Shown here: positions 24,941-32,412 of the stretch, in pieces | Position numbering within the stretch: position 1 is the first letter of the stretch | Layout: the number at the start of each line of letters is the position of its first letter | DNA from: Curtobacterium sp. MCSS17_015 | GTDB taxonomy: Bacteria > Actinomycetota > Actinomycetes > Actinomycetales > Microbacteriaceae | Assembly (NCBI RefSeq): GCF_003234265.2 | Contig: NZ_CP126256.1 | Span: forward strand, 2,542,001-2,606,000 | DNA length: 64,000 bases | Direction: 5' to 3' | The notes under the pieces: generated by a model | Databases searched by the model: none | What the model was told of the DNA's origin: nothing | What the model saw: the letters and a program-made list of their open reading frames with translations, nothing else | Position numbers and translations under genes: made by a program

Positions 24941-25704
24941 GCGACCGTCCCGGTCCGTCCGGGCAGCATCGCCAGCGCGCGCGAGCGCTGCGCCACGAGG
25001 TCGTCGTAGGTGCCGTCGCGTTCTGCCCACCGGTGCATGAGGACACCCTGCACCAGGACCTCGTGCGGTGTCGGTTCCTGTGCGAGGAGCGTCATCACCT
25101 CGGCACCGAACGCGCCGAGGTCGAGCGCGTTCGGGTTGCTGGTCCCCATGCTCGTGGCGACCGCCGGCGGCACCAGCTCGGCGACGTCCACGCCCGTCCC
25201 GGCGAGCTGTGCTCGGAGCGCCTCACTGTAGGCGTGGACGGCCGCCTTCGAGGTACCGTACGAGGCCATGAGCGGGAAGGGCAGGAAGCCGATGCCCGAG
25301 CTCACCGTGACGATCGTGCCGCTCCCCCGCGCGAGCAGGTGCGGGGTGAAGGCGTCGACGACCCGGATCGTGCCGAGCACGTTGACGTCGATCGTCCGTT
25401 CGGCGTCGGCGAAGTGCGCCGGGTCGCGGAGGTCCTCGGGGAGCCCGATGCCCGACATCGTCATGACGGTGTCCAGCTCGGGCAGGAGGTCGAGCACGGT
25501 GGTACGGGCCGCAGCGACCGAAGCCGCGTCGGTGACGTCGATCGTGACCGTGCCGAAGCCCTCGGCGCGGAGCCGGTCGAGCAGCTCGGCCCGGCGGCCG
25601 CCGATGACGACGGTGCTGCCGGCGTCGCGGAAGCGCCGGGCGAGTTCGAGGCCGATGCCGGAGGTGGCACCGATGATGGCGACTGAGCGTGTGGTGATGT
25701 CCAT
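24937..25704 (-). CDS. Short-chain dehydrogenase/reductase
   Basis: 255 residues, classical SDR size. Cofactor motif is GATSGIG with GGRRAELLDRL after the second strand (R suggests NADP); DVTD follows, then NVLG, and the catalytic S/Y/K are in VSSGIGF and SYGTSKAAV. ATG 25704 is leaderless (TAACGT seven bases upstream) and begins MDITTRSVAIIG. It is co-translated with the MmyB-like regulator downstream. Likely oxidoreductase of a small ketone or aldehyde; substrate unknown. Confidence 0.9.
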   Translation of the reverse strand: MDITTRSVAIIGATSGIGLELARRFRDAGSTVVIGGRRAELLDRLRAEGFGTVTIDVTDAASVAAARTTVLDLLPELDTVMTMSGIGLPEDLRDPAHFADAERTIDVNVLGTIRVVDAFTPHLLARGSGTIVTVSSGIGFLPFPLMASYGTSKAAVHAYSEALRAQLAGTGVDVAELVPPAVATSMGTSNPNALDLGAFGAEVMTLLAQEPTPHEVLVQGVLMHRWAERDGTYDDLVAQRSRALAMLPGRTGTVA

Positions 25705-25780
25705 GCCGTCGACGTTAGGTCGGTGCGGCACGCACACCCGGGGCCCTGCCAGGACCTGTCATCGACCGGCAGTGCGGGAC

Positions 25781-25814
25781 GGAGCGGAGCGGAGCGGAGC
25801 GGAGCGGAGCGGAG
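25781..25814. repeat. GGAGC pentanucleotide repeat
   Basis: Six perfect GGAGC units (25781-25810) followed by GGAG, abutting the tRNA 3'-end fragment. Slippage-prone; no gene reads through it. Confidence 0.9.
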
Positions 25815-25833
25815 GGTGTGGGATTCGAACCCA
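25812..25833 (-). repeat. tRNA 3'-end fragment, probable attL of the prophage
   Basis: Read on the minus strand, GTGGGTTCGAATCCCAC forms a complete T-arm followed by ACCCTCC and G as the acceptor 3' strand. No matching 5' acceptor (GGAGGGT) lies within 100 bases, so this is a fragment. It marks the junction between chromosome (left) and phage genes (right). The intact tRNA should be at the other prophage end, beyond 64000. Confidence 0.7.
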
Positions 25834-25984
25834 CACCCGCGCTTCATTTCGGGCAACTTGCGTGTCCTTCCGGGTGACCACTAGCCCGAACGGTCACTTT
25901 CCCGTTACCCTGGCGTGGCACGCTGCCACAGCGTACAGGCCACGATTGGCACCACGACTTGCACAAGCACGACAGGAGAAGAAG

Positions 25985-26287
25985 ATGCCCAACAAGCGAT
26001 ACCGCGCGGTGGTCCGGACAGCGGACGGACGCCAGATGTTCGGGTACCTGACCGACCTGGCGTCCGCGGGCGAAGAGATCACCGGGACCTTCACAGAGGA
26101 AGGTCATCAGTGGTACCCGGCTCGGGACGATTACCTCACGCTCGGCGACGCGCTCCGAAGCCTCGACGGATGGCCCGATGAGGACGGCAAGGATAACGCG
26201 CTGGTCAAGGGGCAGGACGTCTTCGATCTGCTGACCCATCGCGGCGTTCTCGGTTCGGGTGTCCGCAAGACCGCGCCGAACGACTGA
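25985..26287 (+). CDS. Hypothetical prophage left-end protein
   Basis: 100 residues, not recognised. Begins MPNKRYRAVVRTADGRQMFG; beta-rich N-terminal half, acidic middle. Start ATG 25985 has AGGAG seven bases upstream. First gene inside the prophage, 152 bases from the tRNA fragment, ending at a strong terminator (26294-26327), so it is a single-gene unit expressed toward the phage interior. It could be a lysogeny-expressed moron. Confidence 0.65.
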   Translation: MPNKRYRAVVRTADGRQMFGYLTDLASAGEEITGTFTEEGHQWYPARDDYLTLGDALRSLDGWPDEDGKDNALVKGQDVFDLLTHRGVLGSGVRKTAPND

Positions 26288-26293
26288 ATCAAG

Positions 26294-26327
26294 CGAGGGC
26301 CGGCCCGTTGCTGCGGGCCGGCCCTCG
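26294..26327. terminator. Terminator hairpin
   Basis: 14-bp perfect stem CGAGGGCCGGCCCG with its complement, 6-nt loop, between the convergent 25985-26287 and 26335-26487 genes. Confidence 0.85.
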
Positions 26328-26334
26328 TCTGCGC

Positions 26335-26487
26335 CTACTTGAACAGGTCGCTCATGCTGACGCCGAGGAGCCGGCACTGAGCGGCGAGCACAGGGATGCT
26401 CGGGTTCTCTGGGTCATCAACGTCGCACCCGAGCTGCACTGCTCGCTGCCCAACCTGTTGCGCTTGCACTTCTGGTGTGTCATCCAT
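26335..26487 (-). CDS. Small hypothetical protein
   Basis: 50 residues, MDDTPEVQAQQVGQR at the start and VLAAQCRLLGVSMSDLF at the end, reminiscent of the last helices of XRE-type domains but too short to be one. ATG 26487 has AGGAGAAGG seven bases upstream, which supports translation. Divergent from the 26672 gene. Confidence 0.5.
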   Translation of the reverse strand: MDDTPEVQAQQVGQRAVQLGCDVDDPENPSIPVLAAQCRLLGVSMSDLFK

Positions 26488-26671
26488 CGCCCCTTCTCCT
26501 GGTCCCCACGACTGGTTGCCGTGTGGAGGAGACGGTAGGAGACATGTCCACATTCGGCTGTACGTTCTCAAAGCCGAGCGGCGAGTTGTCCCTACTTCTG
26601 GGGACAGCGCGTACCCCATGGTGGTCACAATGTGGACAACCCTGTCGGTGCCTGCTCGTACCCTGCCTGCC

Positions 26672-26956
26672 ATGCCGCAGTACGAGTGGTCCCCGCCGAC
26701 GCATCCGGATCCACCCGAGGATCAGCCGTTCGGGGTTGAGGGGGTCGCGTTGTCGGAGCGGGTCGACCATGCGCCGGTGTGGTGCCGTGTCAAATTCAGC
26801 CGAACCGGTTGGCAGCGGGTCCCGGGCTTCGTCGACGCGGATGCTGGTGAACGGGTGTACGTGCAGCTAGTCCACATGGGCTTTTTTCATCGGGTGTGGC
26901 TGGAACGTGACCGGGTCACGGTGCGGCAGCTGAAGGCGCGACGGCCCGATCACTGA
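26672..26956 (+). CDS. Hypothetical prophage protein
   Basis: 94 residues, acidic N-terminal half with WSPPTHPDPPEDQPFG, then a beta-rich segment (APVWCRVKFSRTGWQRVPGF, ERVYVQLVHMGFFHRVWLERDRVTV). Not recognised. No Shine-Dalgarno, but TACCCT ends seven bases before ATG 26672, consistent with a leaderless mRNA. Confidence 0.6.
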   Translation: MPQYEWSPPTHPDPPEDQPFGVEGVALSERVDHAPVWCRVKFSRTGWQRVPGFVDADAGERVYVQLVHMGFFHRVWLERDRVTVRQLKARRPDH

Positions 26957-26998
26957 TCCCTCTTGCGCTGGTGTACATACACCGCATACGATGAGGGC

Positions 26999-27235
26999 AT
27001 GAGCCAGATCCCAGCGGAAGTACAACAGCAGGTAACCGACTACTTTACTACGTCAGCAATGGAGTTTGCGAACGCGGTGGAGGAATCGATGGCCAAGATG
27101 GCGGTCGCGATTAAGAAGCTGGAAGCAAGCCGAGTGGCATGTATGCAGGCGTGGGAGGGGGCGTCAGGCATCACCGTCTGCGACCAGGCTGCCGGTCACG
27201 CTGGTCCGCACCGCCGGCTGCTGGCAGATGCCTGA
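26999..27235 (+). CDS. Hypothetical prophage protein, first of a six-gene overlapping chain
   Basis: 78 residues: MSQIPAEVQQQVTDYF then a long helix (AMEFANAVEESMAKMAVAIKKL) and a Cys-containing tail. Leaderless: TTGCGC and TACGAT sit 18 bases apart and TACGAT ends six bases before ATG 26999. GGTGT and ACACC flank the spacer as a small dyad, a possible operator. Its stop overlaps the next gene. Confidence 0.6.
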   Translation: MSQIPAEVQQQVTDYFTTSAMEFANAVEESMAKMAVAIKKLEASRVACMQAWEGASGITVCDQAAGHAGPHRRLLADA

Positions 27236-27380
27236 TTCTCCGAAGACTCCGCACCGCACGTTCCGCATCCCTGACGACGAGTACGTGCCGGCGCAGCAGA
27301 AGGCGGCAGCAGAGGGCACCACCCTGACCGCGGTTGTGCGGCAGAAGCTCCGTGACTACGTGGAGGAAGACGATGAGTGA
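27228..27380 (+). CDS. Ribbon-helix-helix-like small protein
   Basis: 50 residues. HRTFRIPDDEYVPAQQKAAA looks like the beta strand and first helix of a CopG/Arc-type fold, then GTTLTAVVRQKLRDYV as the second helix. ATG 27228 overlaps the previous stop by eight bases. Possible DNA-binding regulator of the moron cluster. Confidence 0.55.
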   Translation: MPDSPKTPHRTFRIPDDEYVPAQQKAAAEGTTLTAVVRQKLRDYVEEDDE

Positions 27381-27612
27381 GAGACGCAAGGGTTGGCTAG
27401 CTCGCCTCGATGACCGGCTCTTGCTGCGGGAGATGTGGTCCTTGTGGGCGGTCGTCGCCGCTGGCTTCCTGATCGTCGTCGCGTTACTACCAATATTCAT
27501 CGTCCGCGACATCGCCCGCGACCAGCAGTGTGCTGACCAGGGTTGGGACCGAGTGCAGACACGTGGTTCGGTTCTATGTGTCGACAACGACGGGGTCGTG
27601 CACCGGCCATGA
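27373..27612 (+). CDS. Single-TM membrane protein
   Basis: 79 residues with one membrane segment (WSLWAVVAAGFLIVVALLPIF) after a basic N-terminus and a C-terminal tail with two Cys (QQCADQGW, VLCVDND). Likely type II topology or reverse; not recognised. Overlaps its upstream neighbour by eight bases. Confidence 0.6.
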   Translation: MSERRKGWLARLDDRLLLREMWSLWAVVAAGFLIVVALLPIFIVRDIARDQQCADQGWDRVQTRGSVLCVDNDGVVHRP

Positions 27613-27710
27613 GTGATGCAGGCGTCATGTGGATGGTGTGGTCGCTCGTGGCAGCCGCAGATGTGTGCCTGGTGGCTTGGGCAGTCCGATTGCGGAAGGC
27701 GAAGCGATGA
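27609..27710 (+). CDS. 33-residue membrane peptide
   Basis: MSDAGVMWMVWSLVAAADVC followed by LVAWAVRLRKAKR: one hydrophobic helix and a basic end, the layout of tiny holin- or exclusion-type peptides. ATG 27609 overlaps the preceding stop (ATGA) and its stop overlaps the next start (ATGA), which supports translation. Confidence 0.55.
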   Translation: MSDAGVMWMVWSLVAAADVCLVAWAVRLRKAKR

Positions 27711-27871
27711 CTGATGCAGGTGGGGTGTTTTCCGGCGGTCGGTTGATCCCGGTCAACGCCGGTTCGCCAGGGTGTTCTCATCGGTGGCTGTGGTTGTCGC
27801 GCCTGTATGACGAGTGCATGGCGGCTGGCTGCACGGCTGTCCGCTCGCACCCGAATGCGGACGCCGACTGA
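27707..27871 (+). CDS. Small Cys-rich hypothetical protein
   Basis: 54 residues; three Cys and two His (GCSHRWLW, DECMAAGC, RSHPNAD) could hold a metal. ATG 27707 overlaps the 33-residue gene as ATGA; the stop overlaps a possible ATG at 27871. Function unknown. Confidence 0.55.
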   Translation: MTDAGGVFSGGRLIPVNAGSPGCSHRWLWLSRLYDECMAAGCTAVRSHPNADAD

Positions 27872-27927
27872 TGGGACTCCCGAACTGGGGTAGACAGCGT
27901 CAGCCACGTCGCGCCTATGCTTTGCGG

Positions 27928-28518
27928 GTGCAGAAGTACATCGTTGTCGCCGCCGCCCTCGCCATGACTCTCGGACTCGCTGCATGCAGCGGCGGGGAGG
28001 TTGCGAGCACTCAGCCTGGTAGTGCGGAGGTTGAGCCGACGCCGACTGCGACGAAACAGACGCCGGTGGAGAACATCGACAAGACGTGGACGTTCGAGTA
28101 CCAGGGCGCGACGGGCACGTTCACCTTTGGGGACTCGACCGACCCGAAGGTGCAAGCCGTCGACGCCGCACGGGCATCCGTGGGCGCGGCTCCTGTCGGT
28201 CTCGTAGCAGTCCACGTCGACAACACCAACGGCACCAGCGCCATCAACATGTACGGCATGACCATCGTCACGAAGGATGGGCAGCAGCTCGACAGCGACC
28301 AGGGGGACATCATCTCCGCATGGATGGATGCTGCCGGTGACGACACGGAGAAGTACAACGCGCTTGTCGACGTGCAGAACAATGACATCGCGTTTGACCT
28401 GCAACCTGGCGCGAAGGGCACCGCGGTGGTCGCATTCGAGCAGCCGGTGACGTCTGCATGGCGTGTGACTGTCATGCCGGCCGGTGGGTTCGACCAGGTT
28501 GAAGCCACCGCATCTTGA
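27928..28518 (+). CDS. Prophage-encoded lipoprotein
   Basis: 196 residues. A 20-residue lipoprotein signal peptide ends in the lipobox LGLAAC, then a Ser/Thr/Pro linker and a beta-rich domain (KTWTFEYQGATGTFTFG, VGLVAVHVDNTNG, GTAVVAFEQPV) resembling DUF4352-type immunoglobulin-like extracytoplasmic domains. GTG 27928 is preferred: TATGCT ends six bases before it (leaderless) and the signal peptide has normal length. A longer form from ATG 27871 overlapping the previous stop is possible. Surface lipoproteins of temperate phages often block superinfection; that is inference here. Confidence 0.7.
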   Translation: MQKYIVVAAALAMTLGLAACSGGEVASTQPGSAEVEPTPTATKQTPVENIDKTWTFEYQGATGTFTFGDSTDPKVQAVDAARASVGAAPVGLVAVHVDNTNGTSAINMYGMTIVTKDGQQLDSDQGDIISAWMDAAGDDTEKYNALVDVQNNDIAFDLQPGAKGTAVVAFEQPVTSAWRVTVMPAGGFDQVEATAS

Positions 28519-28559
28519 ACCCTTCCCCGCACCGGCGCATGTTTGGTAGGTTCCTGTTC

Positions 28560-28715
28560 ATGATCGATGTTGACGAGCTGCTTCGGCTGACGGGCGAGTA
28601 CCATGCCGAGCCCGACCGCATCGAGTGGGCACGGGTGTACGGGCAGGCTGGCGAGGAAGCTGACCGGCGACCGGAGATCAAAGCGCGCTTAGCCGCGCTG
28701 CTGGAAAAGTCTTGA
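28560..28715 (+). CDS. Small hypothetical protein
   Basis: 51 residues, acidic and helical (MIDVDELLRLTGEYHAEPDR). TAGGTT lies seven bases before ATG 28560. Its stop overlaps the next start as TTGA. Not recognised. Confidence 0.5.
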   Translation: MIDVDELLRLTGEYHAEPDRIEWARVYGQAGEEADRRPEIKARLAALLEKS

Positions 28716-28855
28716 TCGACCCGTTCGAGGTCATTGACGGGAAGCCTCCTACGCGCAGGAACGTCGGAGCGTTCCTCACCATGTTCCCGCTACTGATCGC
28801 CGTCGTTTGGGGTCTGATGTTCGGTTGGATCTTCCTGGTATCCCACGTCTCTTGA
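28712..28855 (+). CDS. 47-residue single-TM protein
   Basis: Starts at TTG 28712, overlapping the previous stop. One strong membrane segment (LTMFPLLIAVVWGLMFGWIF) after a basic N-terminal part with KPPTRRN. Small phage membrane protein, holin-like or exclusion-type; exact role unknown. Ends just before the convergent terminator at 28876. Confidence 0.5.
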   Translation: MIDPFEVIDGKPPTRRNVGAFLTMFPLLIAVVWGLMFGWIFLVSHVS

Positions 28856-28875
28856 CCGCCTGCACGAAACGCAAA

Positions 28876-28909
28876 ACGCCCCCTCGCCACGTCAGTGGCG
28901 AGGGGGCGT
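28876..28909. terminator. Terminator of the late operon (bidirectional)
   Basis: 15-bp perfect stem (ACGCCCCCTCGCCAC and its complement) with a GTCA loop. Read on the minus strand it is followed by TTTTGCGTTT, a T-rich tract, right after the tail-fibre stop. Confidence 0.9.
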
Positions 28910-28915
28910 CCTGTG

Positions 28916-31039
28916 TCACGCGGTCGGGACCAGCGCGTGCAGCTGGTTGTAAAGCGCTGTTCTAGCGGATGCGTCCAGCGCAGATGGGATGATGACTGCA
29001 CGTCGGATGTCGAACTGTCCACGGTTCACGCCACCAGCAGAGTTCGCGAGTCGGATACCCGACACGGCGGTTGCGGTGCCGATATTGCCCGCCAGCTCCA
29101 CCCCATCCACCGACAGCACCGAGTTTGTGCCGTTGCGAACGACGATGATGACATGCCAAGCAGTATCAGGAAGCGGCGCAGTCGTCTTCATCAGAGCGGT
29201 CCCATCACTCGTGACGAACGCGGTTCCCAGTGAGTTAAATCCGACTGTACGCGTCGGACTGGCCGAGTACGCAGAAGCAATGAAGCGGTTCGTTGAAGAA
29301 ATGACAGGCGCGCGGAACACGATCGCCTCAGTCTCCACAATGGTGCGCGTCGGTGCCGCGCTCTCCATGTAGTCGCCGGTCGTCGTGGCCCCGTTGATGC
29401 GGACGTACCGCCCACCACCGTCATCCTGTACCGTCGCGGCACCCGCGAGGGGTGTACCGCCGGCGAGAGCTCCCCACTGCGGAAGCGTCCCGAGCGGCAG
29501 CCCGGCGCTACCAAAGTCGTAGCTCGCTCCGGAGATGGGCGTGTCCGTGCCTGCGGGCGGCGGGACAGCGCCAGCACCAGTCCCGTCCTGACCGCCAGAC
29601 GGGACCGTAGGTGGTGCAGGCGGGGTGTATGCGGCCGGGTCGGAACTACCCGTCGTGTTCAAACCTCGCGAATACCCGAGACCTGCCAGGTGCTGCTGCA
29701 CGGCCGACGCCCACTTCGCGGACCCCTTGTCGTTGAGGTGGCGATGGTCCGTGTAGAAATCATCGTCGGTGAACCCGTGGTCGTTCAGATCGCAGATGGT
29801 CACCGTGGGGAAGTCCGCGGCGACCTCCGTCATCCAGGCGCGTTCCTTCTGCTGCGCCTCGTGATACGACGACGACGGGTCACCTGACGGAAGCGAATTC
29901 GTGGAGTTGACGGGCATGTCAGGAGCGGGTGCTGCGACGATAGGAACCGGCGCGCTCAACGGGATGCGGACCGAATCGACCGTCAGCGATGCGCCGGACG
30001 AATGCGTGATCCGGAGCGTCCGGGTGCCAGTGCCCAGCCCAGTGAGACGCAGCACTGCGGGAGTCTCCTGCGCTACTGCCGCGGTCAGGTCAAGAACTCC
30101 GAGCGTGGTGCCGGACGTGTTGTCCGTGACGGTCGCCACGCCCGCACCCGCCACCCGCGCGACCAGGAACAGGTCGACAATGTCTGCGGCTACGTTGACC
30201 AGTGCGTACGCACCGACCGTCGTTGTCGTCCACCGACTCCCACCCGTCGACACGACAGTTCCCTGCGCAGGAGTCGATGACCCCGTGGCCGACGTGTACG
30301 ACTGCGTGGTTTCTGACGTCCAGCCGGGCGAATAAGCGAACGCCGCAGTGTTTGACGCGATCGCAGCATTCGCCGTGAGCGCCGAAAACAGCGCCCGGCA
30401 GGCGTGCTTGTAGCCGCGTTGGGCGGGAGCAGCTGTACCCAGATACTTCGTGTTGTTCAGGTGACAGGACGTGAGCGTGACGAGCGCCTTCGACCGCGGC
30501 ACCCATCCCCACGGCCCGCCGAGCGTGAAGTTCGCAATGTCCTCCACAGTGCGCGACGACGCCCCTCGAGCCGTGATGGACGCGACATCCAGCCGCTTGC
30601 CAAGCCGCTGCTGCGGGGATGCTCCGGCGGTGTAGTTCGAGCGCGCCATATCTGCCCAGGAGTCACCGAGGTTGTAGTACGGCATCAGTTCGTACTGCCC
30701 CAAGGTGTTGACAACGGAGTCGTCGATGGCCTCGAGAACCGCGGCGCGCGTCTCCGTGCCTTCGGTGCGGATGTTCTGAGCGGTCGCGTCATCGGTTGCG
30801 ACACCGTTCGTGCCTGGAAGCCCCGGAGCGCCATCCTGACCAGGCTCACCCTTGTCGCCCTTGCTGAGCGCGGGAAGCTGGTCGACGGTCGTGACACCAT
30901 CACCGATCAGGTAGGCGGTGACTTTCCCGTCGTCCGGGTTGATGATGCCGATCGGTTCCCCGTTCGCGGGGACCACATCGGCGGCGACGAAGTTCGCGAG
31001 AGTGTCGCGGCGGACTCGGATGCGGAGCGGCTCGGCCAT
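28916..31039 (-). CDS. Tail fibre/receptor-binding protein with collagen-like, SGNH-hydrolase and LamG-like parts
   Basis: 707 residues. N-terminal ~65 residues are a virion-attachment region; residues about 68-78 (GDKGEPGQDGAPGLPG) are Gly-x-Y collagen repeats; then an SGNH-type hydrolase with NLGDSWADM holding the nucleophile Ser and DHRHLNDKG with the Asp-x-x-His pair. A beta-rich insert lies between these motifs. After a Pro-rich linker the last ~200 residues resemble a concanavalin/LamG fold (YVRINGATTTGDY, WHVIIVVRNG). It probably binds and deacylates a cell-surface polymer at the tail tip. Last gene of the late operon, AGGA upstream of ATG 31039. Confidence 0.75.
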   Translation of the reverse strand: MAEPLRIRVRRDTLANFVAADVVPANGEPIGIINPDDGKVTAYLIGDGVTTVDQLPALSKGDKGEPGQDGAPGLPGTNGVATDDATAQNIRTEGTETRAAVLEAIDDSVVNTLGQYELMPYYNLGDSWADMARSNYTAGASPQQRLGKRLDVASITARGASSRTVEDIANFTLGGPWGWVPRSKALVTLTSCHLNNTKYLGTAAPAQRGYKHACRALFSALTANAAIASNTAAFAYSPGWTSETTQSYTSATGSSTPAQGTVVSTGGSRWTTTTVGAYALVNVAADIVDLFLVARVAGAGVATVTDNTSGTTLGVLDLTAAVAQETPAVLRLTGLGTGTRTLRITHSSGASLTVDSVRIPLSAPVPIVAAPAPDMPVNSTNSLPSGDPSSSYHEAQQKERAWMTEVAADFPTVTICDLNDHGFTDDDFYTDHRHLNDKGSAKWASAVQQHLAGLGYSRGLNTTGSSDPAAYTPPAPPTVPSGGQDGTGAGAVPPPAGTDTPISGASYDFGSAGLPLGTLPQWGALAGGTPLAGAATVQDDGGGRYVRINGATTTGDYMESAAPTRTIVETEAIVFRAPVISSTNRFIASAYSASPTRTVGFNSLGTAFVTSDGTALMKTTAPLPDTAWHVIIVVRNGTNSVLSVDGVELAGNIGTATAVSGIRLANSAGGVNRGQFDIRRAVIIPSALDASARTALYNQLHALVPTA

Positions 31040-31109
31040 GCTTCCTGCTTTCGTTCGATGCGCCGTCGGGCGCGAAGTGTGTTGGGGTCCGCTCGACGGC
31101 GGGAGCGCT

Positions 31110-31568
31110 TTAGGAAGTGCGCGGGCGGGGACGAGGGGGCCGGGTCGCTTCCAACGCGGACGGGATCACGTCAGCGAGCGTGACCGCGTCCTCACCTTCC
31201 GGGAGTGGCATCTCAGTCGCCACACCCCACGCGTTCATGATGTTGCCCACCCAACGGGCGAGCGCCGTGCGGAACTTGCGGTCCTCCCGCTTGAACGCCT
31301 CGAGCTCACCGCGGAGGGCTTTCACCTCTTCGCGGTAGCTCTTCACTTCCGCCTGCATCTGCTTGTTTGATTCGAGGACGTCCTTCACGAACTGGCCCGG
31401 ATCAGCGGACCACCGTGCGACTGCTTCCTGCTCCTCGTCGGACACTTCCTCGCGTCGCTTGCGACGTGCACGACGGACGCCGATGAACGCGAACGGTGAA
31501 CCGACGATCGCGACGAGGACCGCGCCGGCCGTAGCAATCAGGGTGCGTGTGGTCTCCGGGTCGCTCAC
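31110..31568 (-). CDS. Single-TM coiled-coil protein of the lysis region
   Basis: 152 residues. One N-terminal membrane helix (LIATAGAVLVAIVGSPFAF), a basic cluster RRARRKRREE, then a long coiled coil (ESNKQMQAEVKSYREEVKAL) and a Pro/Arg tail. GTG 31568 overlaps the preceding stop (GTGA). Topology fits a spanin-like or holin-accessory protein of phages of Gram-positives; role not certain. Confidence 0.6.
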   Translation of the reverse strand: MSDPETTRTLIATAGAVLVAIVGSPFAFIGVRRARRKRREEVSDEEQEAVARWSADPGQFVKDVLESNKQMQAEVKSYREEVKALRGELEAFKREDRKFRTALARWVGNIMNAWGVATEMPLPEGEDAVTLADVIPSALEATRPPRPRPRTS

Positions 31569-32056
31569 GCGTTCCCCTTCCGAGTCAGGCGACGGCTGGC
31601 GCTCGCATCCGCCTCCTTGCGGCCGATGTCGTTGATGATGTCGACGATGCGAACCAGGAGGAACGCGTCAGCGAGCACAACCAACGTGATGGACAGCCCA
31701 GACGATGAGGCTCCGTCGTCGACGTTCACGCCCAGCAGGTACGCGTACGTGGAGAGGCCGATGATGAGCAACCCCTTACCGATGAGTTCCACCCAGTCGA
31801 GGCAGAAGACCAGGCCGAGGCTGGCGAGGATCGCTCCGAGAGCCATCTCGCCCGCCCACGCACGGGGGAACCAGTGGAGGGTGAAGTCCTCGACCACACT
31901 CGATCCGACGAACAAGGCGAGCATTGCGAACGCGAGCAGGCAGGCGTTCACGATGGGCAGGAACACGGTGAAGATCGGACGGAACCGTTTCGGCACCATC
32001 GGCATCGAGTTCTCAGACCAGACGGTCTTCACAGCCCGCCCCTCACTGCCCGTCAA
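31565..32056 (-). CDS. Four-TM membrane protein of the lysis region
   Basis: 163 residues, about four hydrophobic segments (FTVFLPIVNACLLAFAMLAL and three more), ending in a basic tail. TTG 32056 overlaps the holin stop as TTGA; GTG 32032 is an alternative start. Found in the same place in many actinophages as a second holin or membrane protein. Confidence 0.6.
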   Translation of the reverse strand: MTGSEGRAVKTVWSENSMPMVPKRFRPIFTVFLPIVNACLLAFAMLALFVGSSVVEDFTLHWFPRAWAGEMALGAILASLGLVFCLDWVELIGKGLLIIGLSTYAYLLGVNVDDGASSSGLSITLVVLADAFLLVRIVDIINDIGRKEADASASRRLTRKGNA

Positions 32057-32412
32057 CGGACCTGGTCGGTGCCGTCGATGATCTGCGGCGGCGACACTTC
32101 ACCGACCTGCTTCGCTACCGTCTGCCGCTTCGCCGCCGCCCGCGGTACGGAACCGAACCCGATGTGCGTGAGTGCTGTGTTCACGGCGGGGATCGCGATG
32201 ATCGCGGTCAGTGCCGAGTTGATCGCGAGGGCCTGCACGGCGACGACGGTGAGCCCGGAGGCGGCTGGCCACTGCCCCTGCACGATCTGCACGACCTGCG
32301 GGATGAGTGGCAGCACGGTCAGTGCTGTGGTGAGCAGGGTCCGGAGGACACGCTGCCCGCGGTACCAGATGCTCTCGACGGTGATCGCCGGGGTCTTCTC
32401 GTGGTCGCCCAT
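32053..32412 (-). CDS. Probable holin
   Basis: 119 residues. Two hydrophobic helices (TLLTTALTVLPLIPQVVQIV and AVQALAINSALTAIIAIPAV) joined by a short loop, charged C-terminus. ATG 32412 overlaps the endolysin stop (ATGA). Two-TM size and position directly after the endolysin support a class II holin. Confidence 0.65.
   Translation of the reverse strand: MGDHEKTPAITVESIWYRGQRVLRTLLTTALTVLPLIPQVVQIVQGQWPAASGLTVVAVQALAINSALTAIIAIPAVNTALTHIGFGSVPRAAAKRQTVAKQVGEVSPPQIIDGTDQVR

Noticed and set aside
25781..25814. GGAGC repeats as a CRISPR-like array
   Set aside because: Five-base units with no spacers; simple slippage tract. No CRISPR array or cas gene seen in the window.
25812..25900. Complete tRNA at the prophage left end
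   Set aside because: Only T-arm and acceptor 3' strand are present; no matching 5' acceptor, D-arm or anticodon stem.
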